Shown piece after piece: positions 46,852 to 55,617 of a stretch of DNA of 64,000 nucleotides. The stretch is from Nitrososphaerales archaeon (GTDB taxonomy: Archaea; Thermoproteota; Nitrososphaeria; Nitrososphaerales; Nitrososphaeraceae), in NCBI GenBank assembly GCA_029237525.1, contig JARBAU010000230.1, positions 27,299 through 91,298 on the forward strand, in the 5' to 3' direction. Within the stretch, counting starts at the first letter, position 1, and every line of letters starts with the position of its first letter. The notes beneath the pieces are model-generated. The model was not told the DNA's origin, ran no database searches, and worked only from the letters and a program-made list of their open reading frames with translations. The translations under genes and the position numbers were made by a program.

Positions 46852-46941
46852 CGGGCCCGGTGGGCTTCGATCCCACGACTTCCGGCTTTCTTCGATAGAA
46901 CTTAGAAGGCAGGCGCTCTGTCCAAACTGAGCTACGAGCCC
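46852..46941 (-). tRNA. tRNA-Arg (TCT) with a 15-nt intron
   Basis: On the minus strand the gene starts GGGCTCG, continues TA-GCTC, and carries D stem GCTC/GAGC, anticodon loop CTTCTA(A) and T arm GTGGG-ATCGAAG-CCCAC. It closes with CGGGCCC and G73. The anticodon TCT is the complement of 46904-46906. A 15-nt intron (46888-46902) sits at the canonical site 3' of position 37. The anticodon stem CCTGC/GCCGG has one T-C mismatch, and the T loop is ATCGAAG rather than the usual TTCRANT. The exons match the archaeal tRNA-Arg pattern. Confidence 0.85.
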
Positions 46942-47172
46942 GAATATGATACCGACACTTCCTTAGTTAGTCCCGAGCTTATTTTTTTGCTAGGAAGAGG
47001 TGGCTTAGACCTTTATAAAGAGTTTGGCCATAGTATACACGAAATTTATTTCGCCGTCGAGCAAAAATCAAGATATGACTAGGCAATCGAAATTACAAAA
47101 TTTCTGAATTCAAATCAAGGTAACCCGCGCCTTTCGATACTATATTTCCTCGGATTGAGAGCAAGGCAATAT

Positions 47173-47183
47173 CTTTTTAAATA
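47173..47183 (+). promoter_or_regulatory. TATA-like box ahead of the phaC operon
   Basis: TTTTTAAATAT lies about 28-38 nt upstream of the ATG at 47211. It would start a leaderless mRNA at the 94-aa gene and continue into phaC. Confidence 0.45.
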
Positions 47184-47210
47184 TATCTATAACCATTAAG
47201 ATCATGTATT

Positions 47211-47495
47211 ATGAAGAGCTTGAAATCTTTACCTAATATAACGAACTCGTTAATGCTATCTGTAGCGAGCTTATTAATATTGGAACTAGGAAAACGATCA
47301 GATTTTACTATTGTATTGCAGGGCAACCGTAATATAGCGATCATTCTTGCACGTTTCGTCGTCATTACTAATACTCAGATGCGGGAGTACACATTAATCT
47401 CGTATTACAATAGTCCCAATTTTCTGTTAATACGTCAATGTGCAAGCAGAGCTGCCCGAGCAAGATACCGATTTAATGGTGAGGATCTTAGATAG
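47211..47495 (+). CDS. 94-aa hypothetical protein ahead of phaC
   Basis: A 94-codon frame whose TAG stop at 47493-47495 is directly followed by the phaC ATG, an arrangement of coupled genes. A TATA-like box stands at the right distance upstream of its ATG. The N-terminal half is hydrophobic (LMLSVASLLILELG), the C-terminal half basic (CASRAARARYRF). I recognise no family; it is too short and unlike PhaE, the usual partner of class III synthases. It might be a small regulatory or granule protein, or a non-coding leader. Confidence 0.45.
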   Translation: MKSLKSLPNITNSLMLSVASLLILELGKRSDFTIVLQGNRNIAIILARFVVITNTQMREYTLISYYNSPNFLLIRQCASRAARARYRFNGEDLR

Positions 47496-48617
47496 ATGAC
47501 TCGAGAGGCTATAATGGCAAATGTCCCTAGTAGTACTTTTAGCAGTGAAGTGAATCTCAACAATATGGATCCTGAATTTTCATTAAGGAAGGAATACGAT
47601 GATTTAGCGCGTAAATTTGAAAAGACTAGAACAATTCTACACTCGTCAGGATCTATCGAAGTAGGAATCACGCCTCATGAAGTAGTCCAAGAATCCAGAG
47701 CGTATAGGTTAATTCATTACAGACCTATGCTCAGTAAGACTGCTGCAACTCCTATTTTAGTTGTATATGCCCTTATAAATAAATCATATATTTTGGATCT
47801 GCAGCCAGACAAAAGTTGGATCCAAAGCTTGGTGAGTCAGGGTTTCGATATTTACCTAATAGATTGGAAGGCCCCTACTCCATATGACAAATACACTTCA
47901 TTTGACGACTATGTGAACGTCTACTTGGATGATTGTATAGAATTCATTCGAACTAAGAAGAGAATAGATCAGGTCACTCTACACGGCTATTGTATGGGCG
48001 CAACTATGTCTGCCATGTACTGCACTTTGCATCAGGAAAAGGTAAAAAATCTTGCAGCCATCGCACCTGTAATTGATTCAAGTCGTGATACTACTGTGCT
48101 AGCAAATTTCTCTAGGCATTTAGATGCTGATAAGGTGTTCTCTACCATTGGAAATATGCCTAAGGAGCAGCTATACTCTTGCTACTCAGCACTCAAGCCC
48201 TTTAAGCAAGGCGTAAACAAGTACATAAACCTTGTTGAGAATATAGATAATGACAACTTTGTACAAAACTTCTTGCGAGTAGAGAAATGGCTATATGATA
48301 CTCCCGATATTGCAGGTGAAACCTTTCGCCAGTGGATAAAAGATATTTACCAGCAAAACCTACTTTATAAAAATGAAATGAGGCTAGGAGGCCAAGTTAT
48401 TGATCTGTCAAAGATAAAAATTCCCTTTTTGAATATAGTTGCCGAGGAGGATCATCTCGTTTCACCAGAATGTAGTGCTGCGCTAAATGAATCTGTATCT
48501 AGTACAGACAAGAGACTTATGCGGTTTCATACGGGACATGTAGGTCTAATTGCAAGTAGCTATTCTCAAAATAATGTTCTCCCAAAGGTTGGTCAATGGT
48601 TTAGAACTCGATCCTAA
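47496..48617 (+). CDS. phaC: class III poly(3-hydroxyalkanoate) synthase subunit
   Basis: A 373-aa alpha/beta-hydrolase-fold synthase, the length of class III PhaC. The lipase-box-like GYCMGA near residue 165 carries the nucleophilic cysteine, AEEDHLVSP near 314 the aspartate and RFHTGHVGLI near 346 the histidine. Landmarks YALINKSYILDLQPDKSWIQ and YLIDWKAP are typical. It polymerises hydroxyacyl-CoA into PHA storage granules. ATG at 47496 follows the preceding stop directly. A second ATG lies 6 codons in. PhaE is not seen here. Confidence 0.95.
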   Translation: MTREAIMANVPSSTFSSEVNLNNMDPEFSLRKEYDDLARKFEKTRTILHSSGSIEVGITPHEVVQESRAYRLIHYRPMLSKTAATPILVVYALINKSYILDLQPDKSWIQSLVSQGFDIYLIDWKAPTPYDKYTSFDDYVNVYLDDCIEFIRTKKRIDQVTLHGYCMGATMSAMYCTLHQEKVKNLAAIAPVIDSSRDTTVLANFSRHLDADKVFSTIGNMPKEQLYSCYSALKPFKQGVNKYINLVENIDNDNFVQNFLRVEKWLYDTPDIAGETFRQWIKDIYQQNLLYKNEMRLGGQVIDLSKIKIPFLNIVAEEDHLVSPECSAALNESVSSTDKRLMRFHTGHVGLIASSYSQNNVLPKVGQWFRTRS

Positions 48618-48796
48618 ATCGTGGTATATCTAAGATGTGGGGGCACCGACCACCGTGTCATAGAAAGGTTAGAAGGGACTCGCACAGGTAACAACACCAT
48701 GAAAGTTATAGGGCTACGCAAAATTCGAGATTTGAAATTCTTAAGACTATTTGAGGTTTCGAGTACCACAAATGTCTAGTATGTTATTCTTCAGAT

Positions 48797-49099
48797 TCAC
48801 TTGCGTAAACTGTCTTTAGGTCTTCTGCGTTCAATGGGAATTATTATGACTTGGACCAGATCGCCATCTTCAATGTCCAATGCTTGTCTCTCGGCTTCTG
48901 GGATGGAGATTCTGCCACCACTTTGAACCGTCGTTTTGAACATAGCGTTATAATATATTAGACCTTGGAGAGTTGAGAAAAAATTCTGCATAGCGTTCTG
49001 CTGAAGTGAGGAGAATTGTTTCATAATTTCCTGTTGTGCCTCGCTGCCCTTATCTACCGCTTTCTTAAATGTGGAAACTGGGTCATTGGGATCTTCCAT
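48797..49099 (-). CDS. phasin-like helix fused to an AbrB/SpoVT domain
   Basis: A 100-aa protein. Residues 1-50 form an amphipathic helix rich in Gln and Phe (AQQEIMKQFSSLQQNAMQNFFSTLQGL), like a phasin that coats PHA granules. Residues 56-92 match the swapped-hairpin AbrB/SpoVT/MazE DNA-binding domain (GRISIPEAERQALDIEDGDLVQVIIIPI). Haloarchaea have comparable phasin/AbrB-type proteins beside their PHA genes. It may both coat granules and repress pha genes when free. It is convergent with phaC, 180 bp away. Confidence 0.7.
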   Translation of the reverse strand: MEDPNDPVSTFKKAVDKGSEAQQEIMKQFSSLQQNAMQNFFSTLQGLIYYNAMFKTTVQSGGRISIPEAERQALDIEDGDLVQVIIIPIERRRPKDSLRK

Positions 49100-49151
49100 C
49101 TAGATAGACCTTTATCTGTCACTGTATTTAACATTACGCAACTTCTGCAAT

Positions 49152-49967
49152 TTATGAAAGAAATTTCAAGACAATATTGCTGAAATCGTTTGGTTTTTCA
49201 ACATAAGGCGTATGACCGCAAGCATCCATAAGTATTAGCTTGGAGTCTGGGATAGATTCAAGCTCTCGTGCATAATTAGATGGAATCATTCTATCATCTA
49301 CGCCCCATATGACAAGTGTAGGTGAAGTAATTCGACCAAGTCTTGGGATCAAGTTAGGAGAATCTCTAATTCCGAGTAGCGTTGACATAAATGCATATTT
49401 AGAATTTGGCAGTCTCATTCTATTCACAAAATCTTTGACGGTTTCATCTGATACTACTTCTGGGTCAAAAGCCATTTCTTTGAAAGCTCGTAAAGCGTTA
49501 TCGTGAGTTGGATAAAGCGCTGCCATAATGTATTGGTCGAGTACCTTAGTAGAGGATCTCATAAGTCCTGCAGGAGCAGCAAGAACGAGCTTGTTAACCC
49601 TAGACGTAAATCTAATTGCAAATTCCGCTGCGAGATAACCACCAAATGAGGAACCCATCAAATTCATCCTTTCAATTCCTTTCTGTTCTAAAAAATCCTG
49701 AAGAAATTCCACAAAGAATTCTATTGTATATTCTACAGTCGGCTTGTCACTATATCCAGATCCGATTATGTCGGGTATAAGTAGTCTGTACGACTTTGAT
49801 AAAGCCGGTACAACTTTTAGCCATCTATCTGCAGACGCTCCTAGCCCATGTAGTAGAACAAGCGTGTCCTTTCTACCTGACATGTCATTTTGATCAGCAT
49901 AGTCAAGATATCTTATTATGTAATCCTTGAATTGGATTGTCTTCATAGGGATGTGGATTTTCGACAC
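49152..49967 (-). CDS. alpha/beta hydrolase
   Basis: A 271-aa hydrolase. HGLGASADRW (oxyanion hole), GSSFGGYLAAE near residue 105 (nucleophilic serine), VIWGVDDRMIP near 218 (acid) and ACGHTPYVEKP near 248 (histidine) make a complete triad. Family members include esterases, lipases and PHA depolymerase-like enzymes. Its position next to the PHA genes, on the same strand as the phasin-like gene, suggests a role in using or priming the polymer, but the substrate is not fixed by sequence. Confidence 0.8.
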   Translation of the reverse strand: MSKIHIPMKTIQFKDYIIRYLDYADQNDMSGRKDTLVLLHGLGASADRWLKVVPALSKSYRLLIPDIIGSGYSDKPTVEYTIEFFVEFLQDFLEQKGIERMNLMGSSFGGYLAAEFAIRFTSRVNKLVLAAPAGLMRSSTKVLDQYIMAALYPTHDNALRAFKEMAFDPEVVSDETVKDFVNRMRLPNSKYAFMSTLLGIRDSPNLIPRLGRITSPTLVIWGVDDRMIPSNYARELESIPDSKLILMDACGHTPYVEKPNDFSNIVLKFLS

Positions 49968-50141
49968 CTACGCTACAAAGTCACAGTAATGCTTCCTGAT
50001 TTAATATGTTATCCATCAAACTTACTAAAAGGACTTCAGATGAAAGGAATTGCAAAATTGACTAATTGATTGATCCCTTATGAATCCATATAAATCAAAT
50101 AGCTTTAATAATCAACACTGTCCAGCTAATCCTGCGCGTGG

Positions 50142-50501
50142 ATGTCTTATGATATTACAGTGACTTTGAATAACACGGAAATGGCAAGTGGAGAGGAAAT
50201 TCGAGGTAGGATTGTCATATCTTATAATGGCAGGTTTGATTCTGTAGTTATCAATTCGTTAATTGAAAATTCTAATGATGTAGTAATTATTGAAACTATA
50301 AACGGAAAGCAGGTTAGCCATCCATATCCTAGACTTTCATTGTTGAAGAGTGATATTGGTGATACAAACGTAATAGAATTTCTGGCAAGAACAGATCATG
50401 TTCCGAAGGACTCTCATTCGTCGGTGAAGTTTCGTGCATCACTGATTCAGGAGCATAAGGAAATAGCTTCGAATATTGCATACCTAAAGATTCTTACCTA
50501 A
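50142..50501 (+). CDS. beta-rich hypothetical protein (119 aa)
   Basis: A 119-aa protein with alternating beta strands (YDITVTLNNTEMASGEEIRGRIVISYNGRFDSVVINSL). The opening resembles arrestin-like or immunoglobulin-like beta sandwiches, in which one strand enters with a SGEEIRGRI-type turn. There is no signal peptide, so it acts in the cytoplasm. No precise family is recognised. It lies alone, divergent from the hydrolase gene. Confidence 0.55.
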   Translation: MSYDITVTLNNTEMASGEEIRGRIVISYNGRFDSVVINSLIENSNDVVIIETINGKQVSHPYPRLSLLKSDIGDTNVIEFLARTDHVPKDSHSSVKFRASLIQEHKEIASNIAYLKILT

Positions 50502-50558
50502 TTTGCCGCATTTGAATAGATTAATTTAATTGATCTATATTTTCGACTAGATATAATT

Positions 50559-51020
50559 CTAGAACTTACCTTTTGCAATTACAATCTTGCCAGTCATCCA
50601 AGGGTGAGGTTCGCAGTGATATGGGTATGTGCCATCAGTAGTAAATGTGAATTGATATGTTTTTTGCGGCAACACAAGGCCTATACTTGATATAGAATTG
50701 AATTGTCCATTAATTAAATCCTTATACCCGTTATCCGAAGTCACAGAATGGGGTACAGTGTCATGATTGGTCCAAATAACTTTGTTACTAGCGCCTAAAA
50801 CTGCATCTCCTTCTTTAGGAACAAAGTTTTTGGTCTGTGACGGCTGAGATGAACCTGGGGAAATAGCAATCTTAGTGGTTTGAGGAGGATTTAGAACTTG
50901 CGCTGGCAATATAGGCTTCGCATTAGCTTGTGGAAGATAGATAAATTGATAGTAACCCATACTTGCACCAACGGCCACGATAAAAGCAATGATACTTATA
51001 CCAGCGGCTTGATTCTCCAT
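50559..51020 (-). CDS. membrane-anchored blue copper (plastocyanin-like) protein
   Basis: A 153-aa protein with one N-terminal transmembrane helix (about residues 7-28) and a Pro/Ser/Gln linker. A cupredoxin domain follows. The type 1 copper ligands are His in DTVPHSVTSDN, and Cys, His and Met in YHCEPHPWMTGKIVI. Such small copper proteins replace cytochrome c as electron carriers in Nitrososphaeria, linking complex III to the terminal oxidase. It lies 2.3 kb from the Rieske-cytochrome b genes. Confidence 0.85.
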   Translation of the reverse strand: MENQAAGISIIAFIVAVGASMGYYQFIYLPQANAKPILPAQVLNPPQTTKIAISPGSSQPSQTKNFVPKEGDAVLGASNKVIWTNHDTVPHSVTSDNGYKDLINGQFNSISSIGLVLPQKTYQFTFTTDGTYPYHCEPHPWMTGKIVIAKGKF

Positions 51021-51283
51021 AAACCTTACTCTATGTATAATGCAAGTATGTGTTCACATATAAAGTTTGGGAGTCAGTGACTTATGATAATTTCGGGCAA
51101 ATCAAATTTGCTGATGGTAATGTAGTACCGTACGTAGATGTTAGAATTACCAATGATGAGAAACGCCGACGTCCCTTGTTTATGCCCACTAGACATTGAT
51201 CTGAGTACTGCATTGATAAAATCGACAAAAAATTTTCACCATGATCCTAATCTCGTTTTGAAATTAGATTCAGAGCGTACAGC

Positions 51284-51496
51284 ATGCAGTACTATGAGAT
51301 ACATCGATACGACAACGGGAGCTTTCACTATGTGGTTACCAGAACAAACAAGTACTCTGAGGCCAAAGTGAGGGAAGATGTTAATAAAATGAATCGGATG
51401 TTAACAGATGTAGTTAGAGCAAATGGAACGTGGTATGAATTCATAGTAGGGACAACCGACGATGAACCAAAGCATTTAAAACATAAATGGAGATGA
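51284..51496 (+). CDS. 70-aa hypothetical protein
   Basis: A 70-aa frame with mixed strand/helix composition (QYYEIHRYDNGSFHYVVTR, then DVNKMNRMLTDVVRANG). Its charged, aromatic make-up is more protein-like than the overlapping frame at 51138-51371. No family is recognised. Confidence 0.45.
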   Translation: MQYYEIHRYDNGSFHYVVTRTNKYSEAKVREDVNKMNRMLTDVVRANGTWYEFIVGTTDDEPKHLKHKWR

Positions 51497-51582
51497 AACT
51501 TAAAACGACAATAAGATTGATACCCAAAAAAATTTGTAACATGTCACCAATAATTACATTAACCTCTGGATAGGACTAAAAA

Positions 51583-52443
51583 ATGAAAAGAGAGCAAAAA
51601 CGATCAGTAGAATACCTAATATCTAATGCAGACTTGAATTCAATAATATCACATGAATCTATTAAAAAGCAGGATCATATTTTAATTGTCGATGCTAGAC
51701 CGTTCAATGACTACTTGGCTGGTCATATACCTGGCTCAATAAATTTAGATTTTATGCAATTTCATTGGTTGGATACTTCACCGACTGGAATAAAGCAATT
51801 CAACAGACAATGTAGGCAACTGCTTACAAATATTGGTGTAGAGGGTAAGGACAGGGTCGTCATCTATGACGACACTTCCGGACCCAGCGCCGCAAGAGGG
51901 CTCTGGCTTTTGCTATATTTTTCATTCAAGAATGTCTCTATACTTGATGGGGGCTTCAGTAAATGGAGAAAGATGGGATATAGAATTGAGAAGCAAACTA
52001 ATCAATTCGAGTACTTTAAGTTTCATGGAAAAGAGAATCCTAATGTACTGGCCACTTCCAATGAGGTAATGTTAGCTATAAAAGCCGAAAAAAACGGAAG
52101 GGTTAGTATTATTGATTCTAGGTCAAAGGCAGAGTTCGACGGAACTGTAGTGCGAGGTGGCAGGAGAGGTCACATACCCTATGCAATCCATATAGACTGG
52201 AAAGAGAATCTGACAAAAGGGATTTTCAAAGCTTTTCCTAATTTGGATAGAGTATATTCAAACATTCCAAAAAACAATGAAATAATAGCATATTGCCAAG
52301 GCGGATATAGGGCAGCAAATACCTTTCTCGCTTTAAGATTGTTGGGATTCAAAAAAGTGAAAGTATATCTGGGGTCCTGGGGAGAGTGGAGTAGTCATTA
52401 CAATTTACCAGTAGAAAATAGAAATAAGAGCTTAACACGTTAA
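51583..52443 (+). CDS. thiosulfate/3-mercaptopyruvate sulfurtransferase (two rhodanese domains)
   Basis: A 286-aa protein of two rhodanese domains. The first (residues about 10-135) has lost its cysteine loop and keeps the fold (VDARPFNDYLAGHIPGSINLDF). The second carries the active cysteine in AYCQGGYRAANT near residue 245, after the VRGGRRGHIPYAIHIDW element. The CQGGYR loop is nearer to thiosulfate sulfurtransferase than to mercaptopyruvate forms (CGSGVT). It transfers sulfane sulfur to cyanide or thiols and may serve sulfur supply for cofactors or tRNA. Confidence 0.85.
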   Translation: MKREQKRSVEYLISNADLNSIISHESIKKQDHILIVDARPFNDYLAGHIPGSINLDFMQFHWLDTSPTGIKQFNRQCRQLLTNIGVEGKDRVVIYDDTSGPSAARGLWLLLYFSFKNVSILDGGFSKWRKMGYRIEKQTNQFEYFKFHGKENPNVLATSNEVMLAIKAEKNGRVSIIDSRSKAEFDGTVVRGGRRGHIPYAIHIDWKENLTKGIFKAFPNLDRVYSNIPKNNEIIAYCQGGYRAANTFLALRLLGFKKVKVYLGSWGEWSSHYNLPVENRNKSLTR

Positions 52444-52674
52444 ATTTTTCTATGAGCTTAATTATTTTGAATTATTCCTTTCACTAATCATTAGTTATTG
52501 AAAATAATGATGAGTTAAGCTGTTTTGTTCATTCCAGGAAACCATGGCTAAGTTACCTTAAGTGAGTATCTAAAGATCAAAATTAGAATGCACAATAGAG
52601 TAGTAAAGGTTGCTCCCTACTATGAAAAGTAAAGTTTTTGAATATGGAATGTAAGCTAAATAAGCAAGCCATAT

Positions 52675-53100
52675 ATGGAACGATATTTTTTAGAATTTTG
52701 TAATAAAATTCTATCATTGGATGATGCTATACGGTTTATAGGAATTGCTAACGAACACGGCATACTATTAGCCACTGCTGAACGCAAAGGACTTATTCCA
52801 CTGCTAAACACCGAGGAGACCATACAATATGCTATTACGGCAGCGACGAGACAATACACTAGGATTAGATGGCAAGGAATATTAGGCAAAATTGACTATA
52901 CTAGCTCTCACTATGATAAGTTGCTACGTGTAACTATACCCGTAACGGATAGATCCAATCGACTATCATTCGTTTTAATATTTACTTTTGACGTGAATTC
53001 GAAAAACTTTCACGAAGTAATAATGGAAAGGATAATCCCGATTATTCGTAGAAACACACCACGTTTGCTTCGAGAAAAAGCTAATATATCATCTGTCTAG
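52675..53100 (+). CDS. hypothetical protein of lineage-specific type (141 aa)
   Basis: A 141-aa protein. A helix, a strand with IRFIGIANEHGILLATAERKGLIPLL, a helix and an LLRVTIPVTDRSNRLSFVLIFTF strand suggest a Roadblock/longin-like or PAS-like alpha/beta sandwich. Proteins of this layout recur in Nitrososphaeria, where their function is unknown. It stands alone. Confidence 0.55.
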   Translation: MERYFLEFCNKILSLDDAIRFIGIANEHGILLATAERKGLIPLLNTEETIQYAITAATRQYTRIRWQGILGKIDYTSSHYDKLLRVTIPVTDRSNRLSFVLIFTFDVNSKNFHEVIMERIIPIIRRNTPRLLREKANISSV

Positions 53101-53319
53101 CTTGGACGTGTTGAGATTTATCTGATTCAAAGTCATTCAGTGCCAGCACTTGCGCGATTTCCAAATCTGAAACATCATTTAAATATCAAGATTCGAAGAC
53201 AGTTTAGATGTAAGAACGATTTGTGATGTACCTACCTAGATTTATTGTCAAAAAATATTTGCACTATTTTGAGATTATGCACTGACACAACAATTTATAA
53301 TATGATTGCAGGGCCAAAG

Positions 53320-53330
53320 ATTTATAGATA
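53320..53330 (+). promoter_or_regulatory. TATA box of the Rieske-cytochrome b operon
   Basis: ATTTATAGATA lies 21-31 nt upstream of the ATG at 53351, so the mRNA begins at or next to the start codon. Confidence 0.55.
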
Positions 53331-53350
53331 TGTATTAATTAGATTTTGTT

Positions 53351-53965
53351 ATGACGCAGCAAACCCCTCCTAGTTCTGGGGGCAAGGTTTCAAGGCGTGA
53401 TTTTCTGAAACTCTTGGCAGCAGCAGGTACTGTAATGACTTTTATACCCTTCGTTGATTGGGGCAAATTTTTGCCAAATCCCGCTGGAAAAGTCTCTGCC
53501 AAAGCTAAGGTAGTATTACCTGATGGTTCTCAAGCCAACGTCAAATCATTTCCAACAAATCACTCAGAGGTCATAATCTATCCGAAAACAAATGATGCAA
53601 CACTAAATAAAGAAGCATTCAGGACGTGGCAATTCATTAGACTACCAGTGGAGTTGGGAGGGAATCAGAATGCTGCAACTGCGTTTAGGGCATATAGCGC
53701 AGTTTGTCTACATCTGTGGTGCTTGTGGAAATACTGGCCTGATCCAGGTCGAAAAAGAGGAGAATGTCCATGTCATGGAAGTATGTACGATCCTCTTACT
53801 GGAAAGGCATTCGCTGGACCAGCGTCGCTACAATCGCCTCCATCAAATGTTCTGGCGAGGTTAGATCTTGAAGTAGATAACGATGGAAATATATGGATAA
53901 AACCTCCTAATTGGAGTCCAGAGGGCAATGGAGTGGTAGGATTTGGTCGTTTCCTTAAAGAGTGA
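53351..53965 (+). CDS. Rieske iron-sulfur protein of complex III
   Basis: A 204-aa protein. A twin-arginine-type leader (SRRDFLKLLAAAG, residues 14-26) runs into a membrane anchor. The cluster-binding boxes are CLHLWC near residue 119 and CPCHGSMYD near 139, which hold the 2Fe-2S centre with two Cys and two His and one disulfide. It accepts electrons from quinol and passes them to a copper protein. The gene overlaps the cytochrome b frame by 23 bp. Confidence 0.95.
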   Translation: MTQQTPPSSGGKVSRRDFLKLLAAAGTVMTFIPFVDWGKFLPNPAGKVSAKAKVVLPDGSQANVKSFPTNHSEVIIYPKTNDATLNKEAFRTWQFIRLPVELGGNQNAATAFRAYSAVCLHLWCLWKYWPDPGRKRGECPCHGSMYDPLTGKAFAGPASLQSPPSNVLARLDLEVDNDGNIWIKPPNWSPEGNGVVGFGRFLKE

Positions 53966-55598
53966 AAATAGTCTAGTTCGATTCTTCAGATGGGTCTACG
54001 CAGGAGTAGATCGTACTATCTTCATGGGGATGAAATTTACGTTCCCCTCAAGATTTGTTAGCCCCTTGGGTTTCTTGGGTATGCTCACATTTGTCATCTT
54101 CATAATTTTGGGTATCACAGGGGCATTCTTGATGCTGTGGTATGAACCGGTTCTCGATCGGGCTTGGGATAGTGTCAAGAACATAAATGACACGATTCCG
54201 TATGGATTTCACATTCGAAACATCCATTATCATGCATCTAACGCGATGGTGATGGTGGCACTTTTGCATATGTACTATCAGTACTTTAGCGGAAGATACA
54301 AGATACGTAATGAAATTCTTTGGGTTACCGGGATTATTATAGGAGTACTTACCATACTAGAAGCTTTCACAGGTTACGATATTATCTTCAGTGAACGGGC
54401 AGAATTGGCTATTTCTATTGCTGCATCGCTAACAAATTCTATTCCTGTTTTAGGTCCACAGATGAGGGAAGCCTTCTTCGGAGGTGGTTTCCATGACTTC
54501 GTATTGCGCTTCTATTCATTCCATGTATTTTTCCTGCCAATATTCTTGTTAGGATTGATGGTAGTCCACTTCCCACGATTCATGGTCTTTGATGTGCCGA
54601 TGGTGATGGCGATCAGCGGTGCTATAATGATTACGGGTGGCGTATTTCCAGTGGATTTAGGTACTAAGTTTGATCCAAATATTCCGCCTGGTATCACGGT
54701 CCCAGAATGGTATTTGACTGGGCTTTATGCATTTCTAAGAACCATGTACGACAAATTCGTGACTGGTGTCGCATGGCCAGGGTTGTTCATATTCGCTCTT
54801 TTGGTGGTACCATTCGTGGACAGATACAAGAAATTCTCTTGGAAGGACAGACCGCTTATCACCGCTTTAGGCATCACTAGTCTTGCTCAAATAATAGTTA
54901 CAACTTATTGGGGTTTCTATATTGATGATGATATCAAAAAGGCTCTCTTAGAGAGGCTAGTAATCGACCCTATATTCTTTTATACTGTCATGCTATTGCT
55001 GATCCCACTCTCATTTGGCTTCAGTTATATGATGATAAAACTTGCTAAAAACGCAGAAGCTAACGCAAAGCTAAAGCCAAAGAAGACTAGCACAAAGACG
55101 TCAATAAATCTACCCTTGAAATGGATCTACATCCTATTCATAGCATTATTGGGCTTCCAAATCTATCTCAATATCGCGGCATACTATGCAGTAATGAGTG
55201 GTATGAAGAACTTCTCGCTTTTCATAGTCGGAGTAATGATGTTAGTGTTTGCTGGAATGTTCCATCTATACAGGCATGGTAGATCAATAGCTAAAGCGCC
55301 ACCAATTGTTCCCAAACCTGCGATACCAGCCAAACCATTCCCGGTCCAAAAGACTTCCCCTTCAATTTCTGCCACAGAGCCAACTACAAAACAGCTAGCC
55401 CCTCCACCAGAAGTCCAAAAGACAAGCGGCCAGCAATCTCAACAATCAGGTGGGATGCGTACCGACAGAGCAACCAATGCAGGGGGACCTGAAGTCAACA
55501 TAAATAAGGCCCAGATAATGCCTAGTGGTCCCAAGGAGGATCAAAAAACAGCCACCTACAAAGTCGAAGAGAGCGAAAAGGATAGACTACGACAATAG
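53943..55598 (+). CDS. cytochrome b of complex III
   Basis: A 551-aa protein. Heme ligands lie in HIRNIHYHASN and ALLHMYYQYF and again in FYSFHVFFLP and VVHFPRF. The quinol-oxidation motif PEWY is in VPEWYLTGLYAFLRTMYDKF near residue 255. About nine hydrophobic segments occupy residues 25-460. An unusual 95-residue hydrophilic tail, rich in Pro, Gln and Lys, follows and has no counterpart in typical cytochrome b. The likely start is TTG 53943, inside the end of the Rieske gene. With the Rieske protein it forms the quinol:cupredoxin reductase. Confidence 0.9.
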   Translation: MVVSLKSENSLVRFFRWVYAGVDRTIFMGMKFTFPSRFVSPLGFLGMLTFVIFIILGITGAFLMLWYEPVLDRAWDSVKNINDTIPYGFHIRNIHYHASNAMVMVALLHMYYQYFSGRYKIRNEILWVTGIIIGVLTILEAFTGYDIIFSERAELAISIAASLTNSIPVLGPQMREAFFGGGFHDFVLRFYSFHVFFLPIFLLGLMVVHFPRFMVFDVPMVMAISGAIMITGGVFPVDLGTKFDPNIPPGITVPEWYLTGLYAFLRTMYDKFVTGVAWPGLFIFALLVVPFVDRYKKFSWKDRPLITALGITSLAQIIVTTYWGFYIDDDIKKALLERLVIDPIFFYTVMLLLIPLSFGFSYMMIKLAKNAEANAKLKPKKTSTKTSINLPLKWIYILFIALLGFQIYLNIAAYYAVMSGMKNFSLFIVGVMMLVFAGMFHLYRHGRSIAKAPPIVPKPAIPAKPFPVQKTSPSISATEPTTKQLAPPPEVQKTSGQQSQQSGGMRTDRATNAGGPEVNINKAQIMPSGPKEDQKTATYKVEESEKDRLRQ

Positions 55599-55617
55599 AA
55601 TTACAGCTAAGATATAA

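Noticed and set aside
51138..51371. 77-codon frame overlapping 51284-51496
   Set aside because: Less protein-like than the overlapping frame in the other phase.
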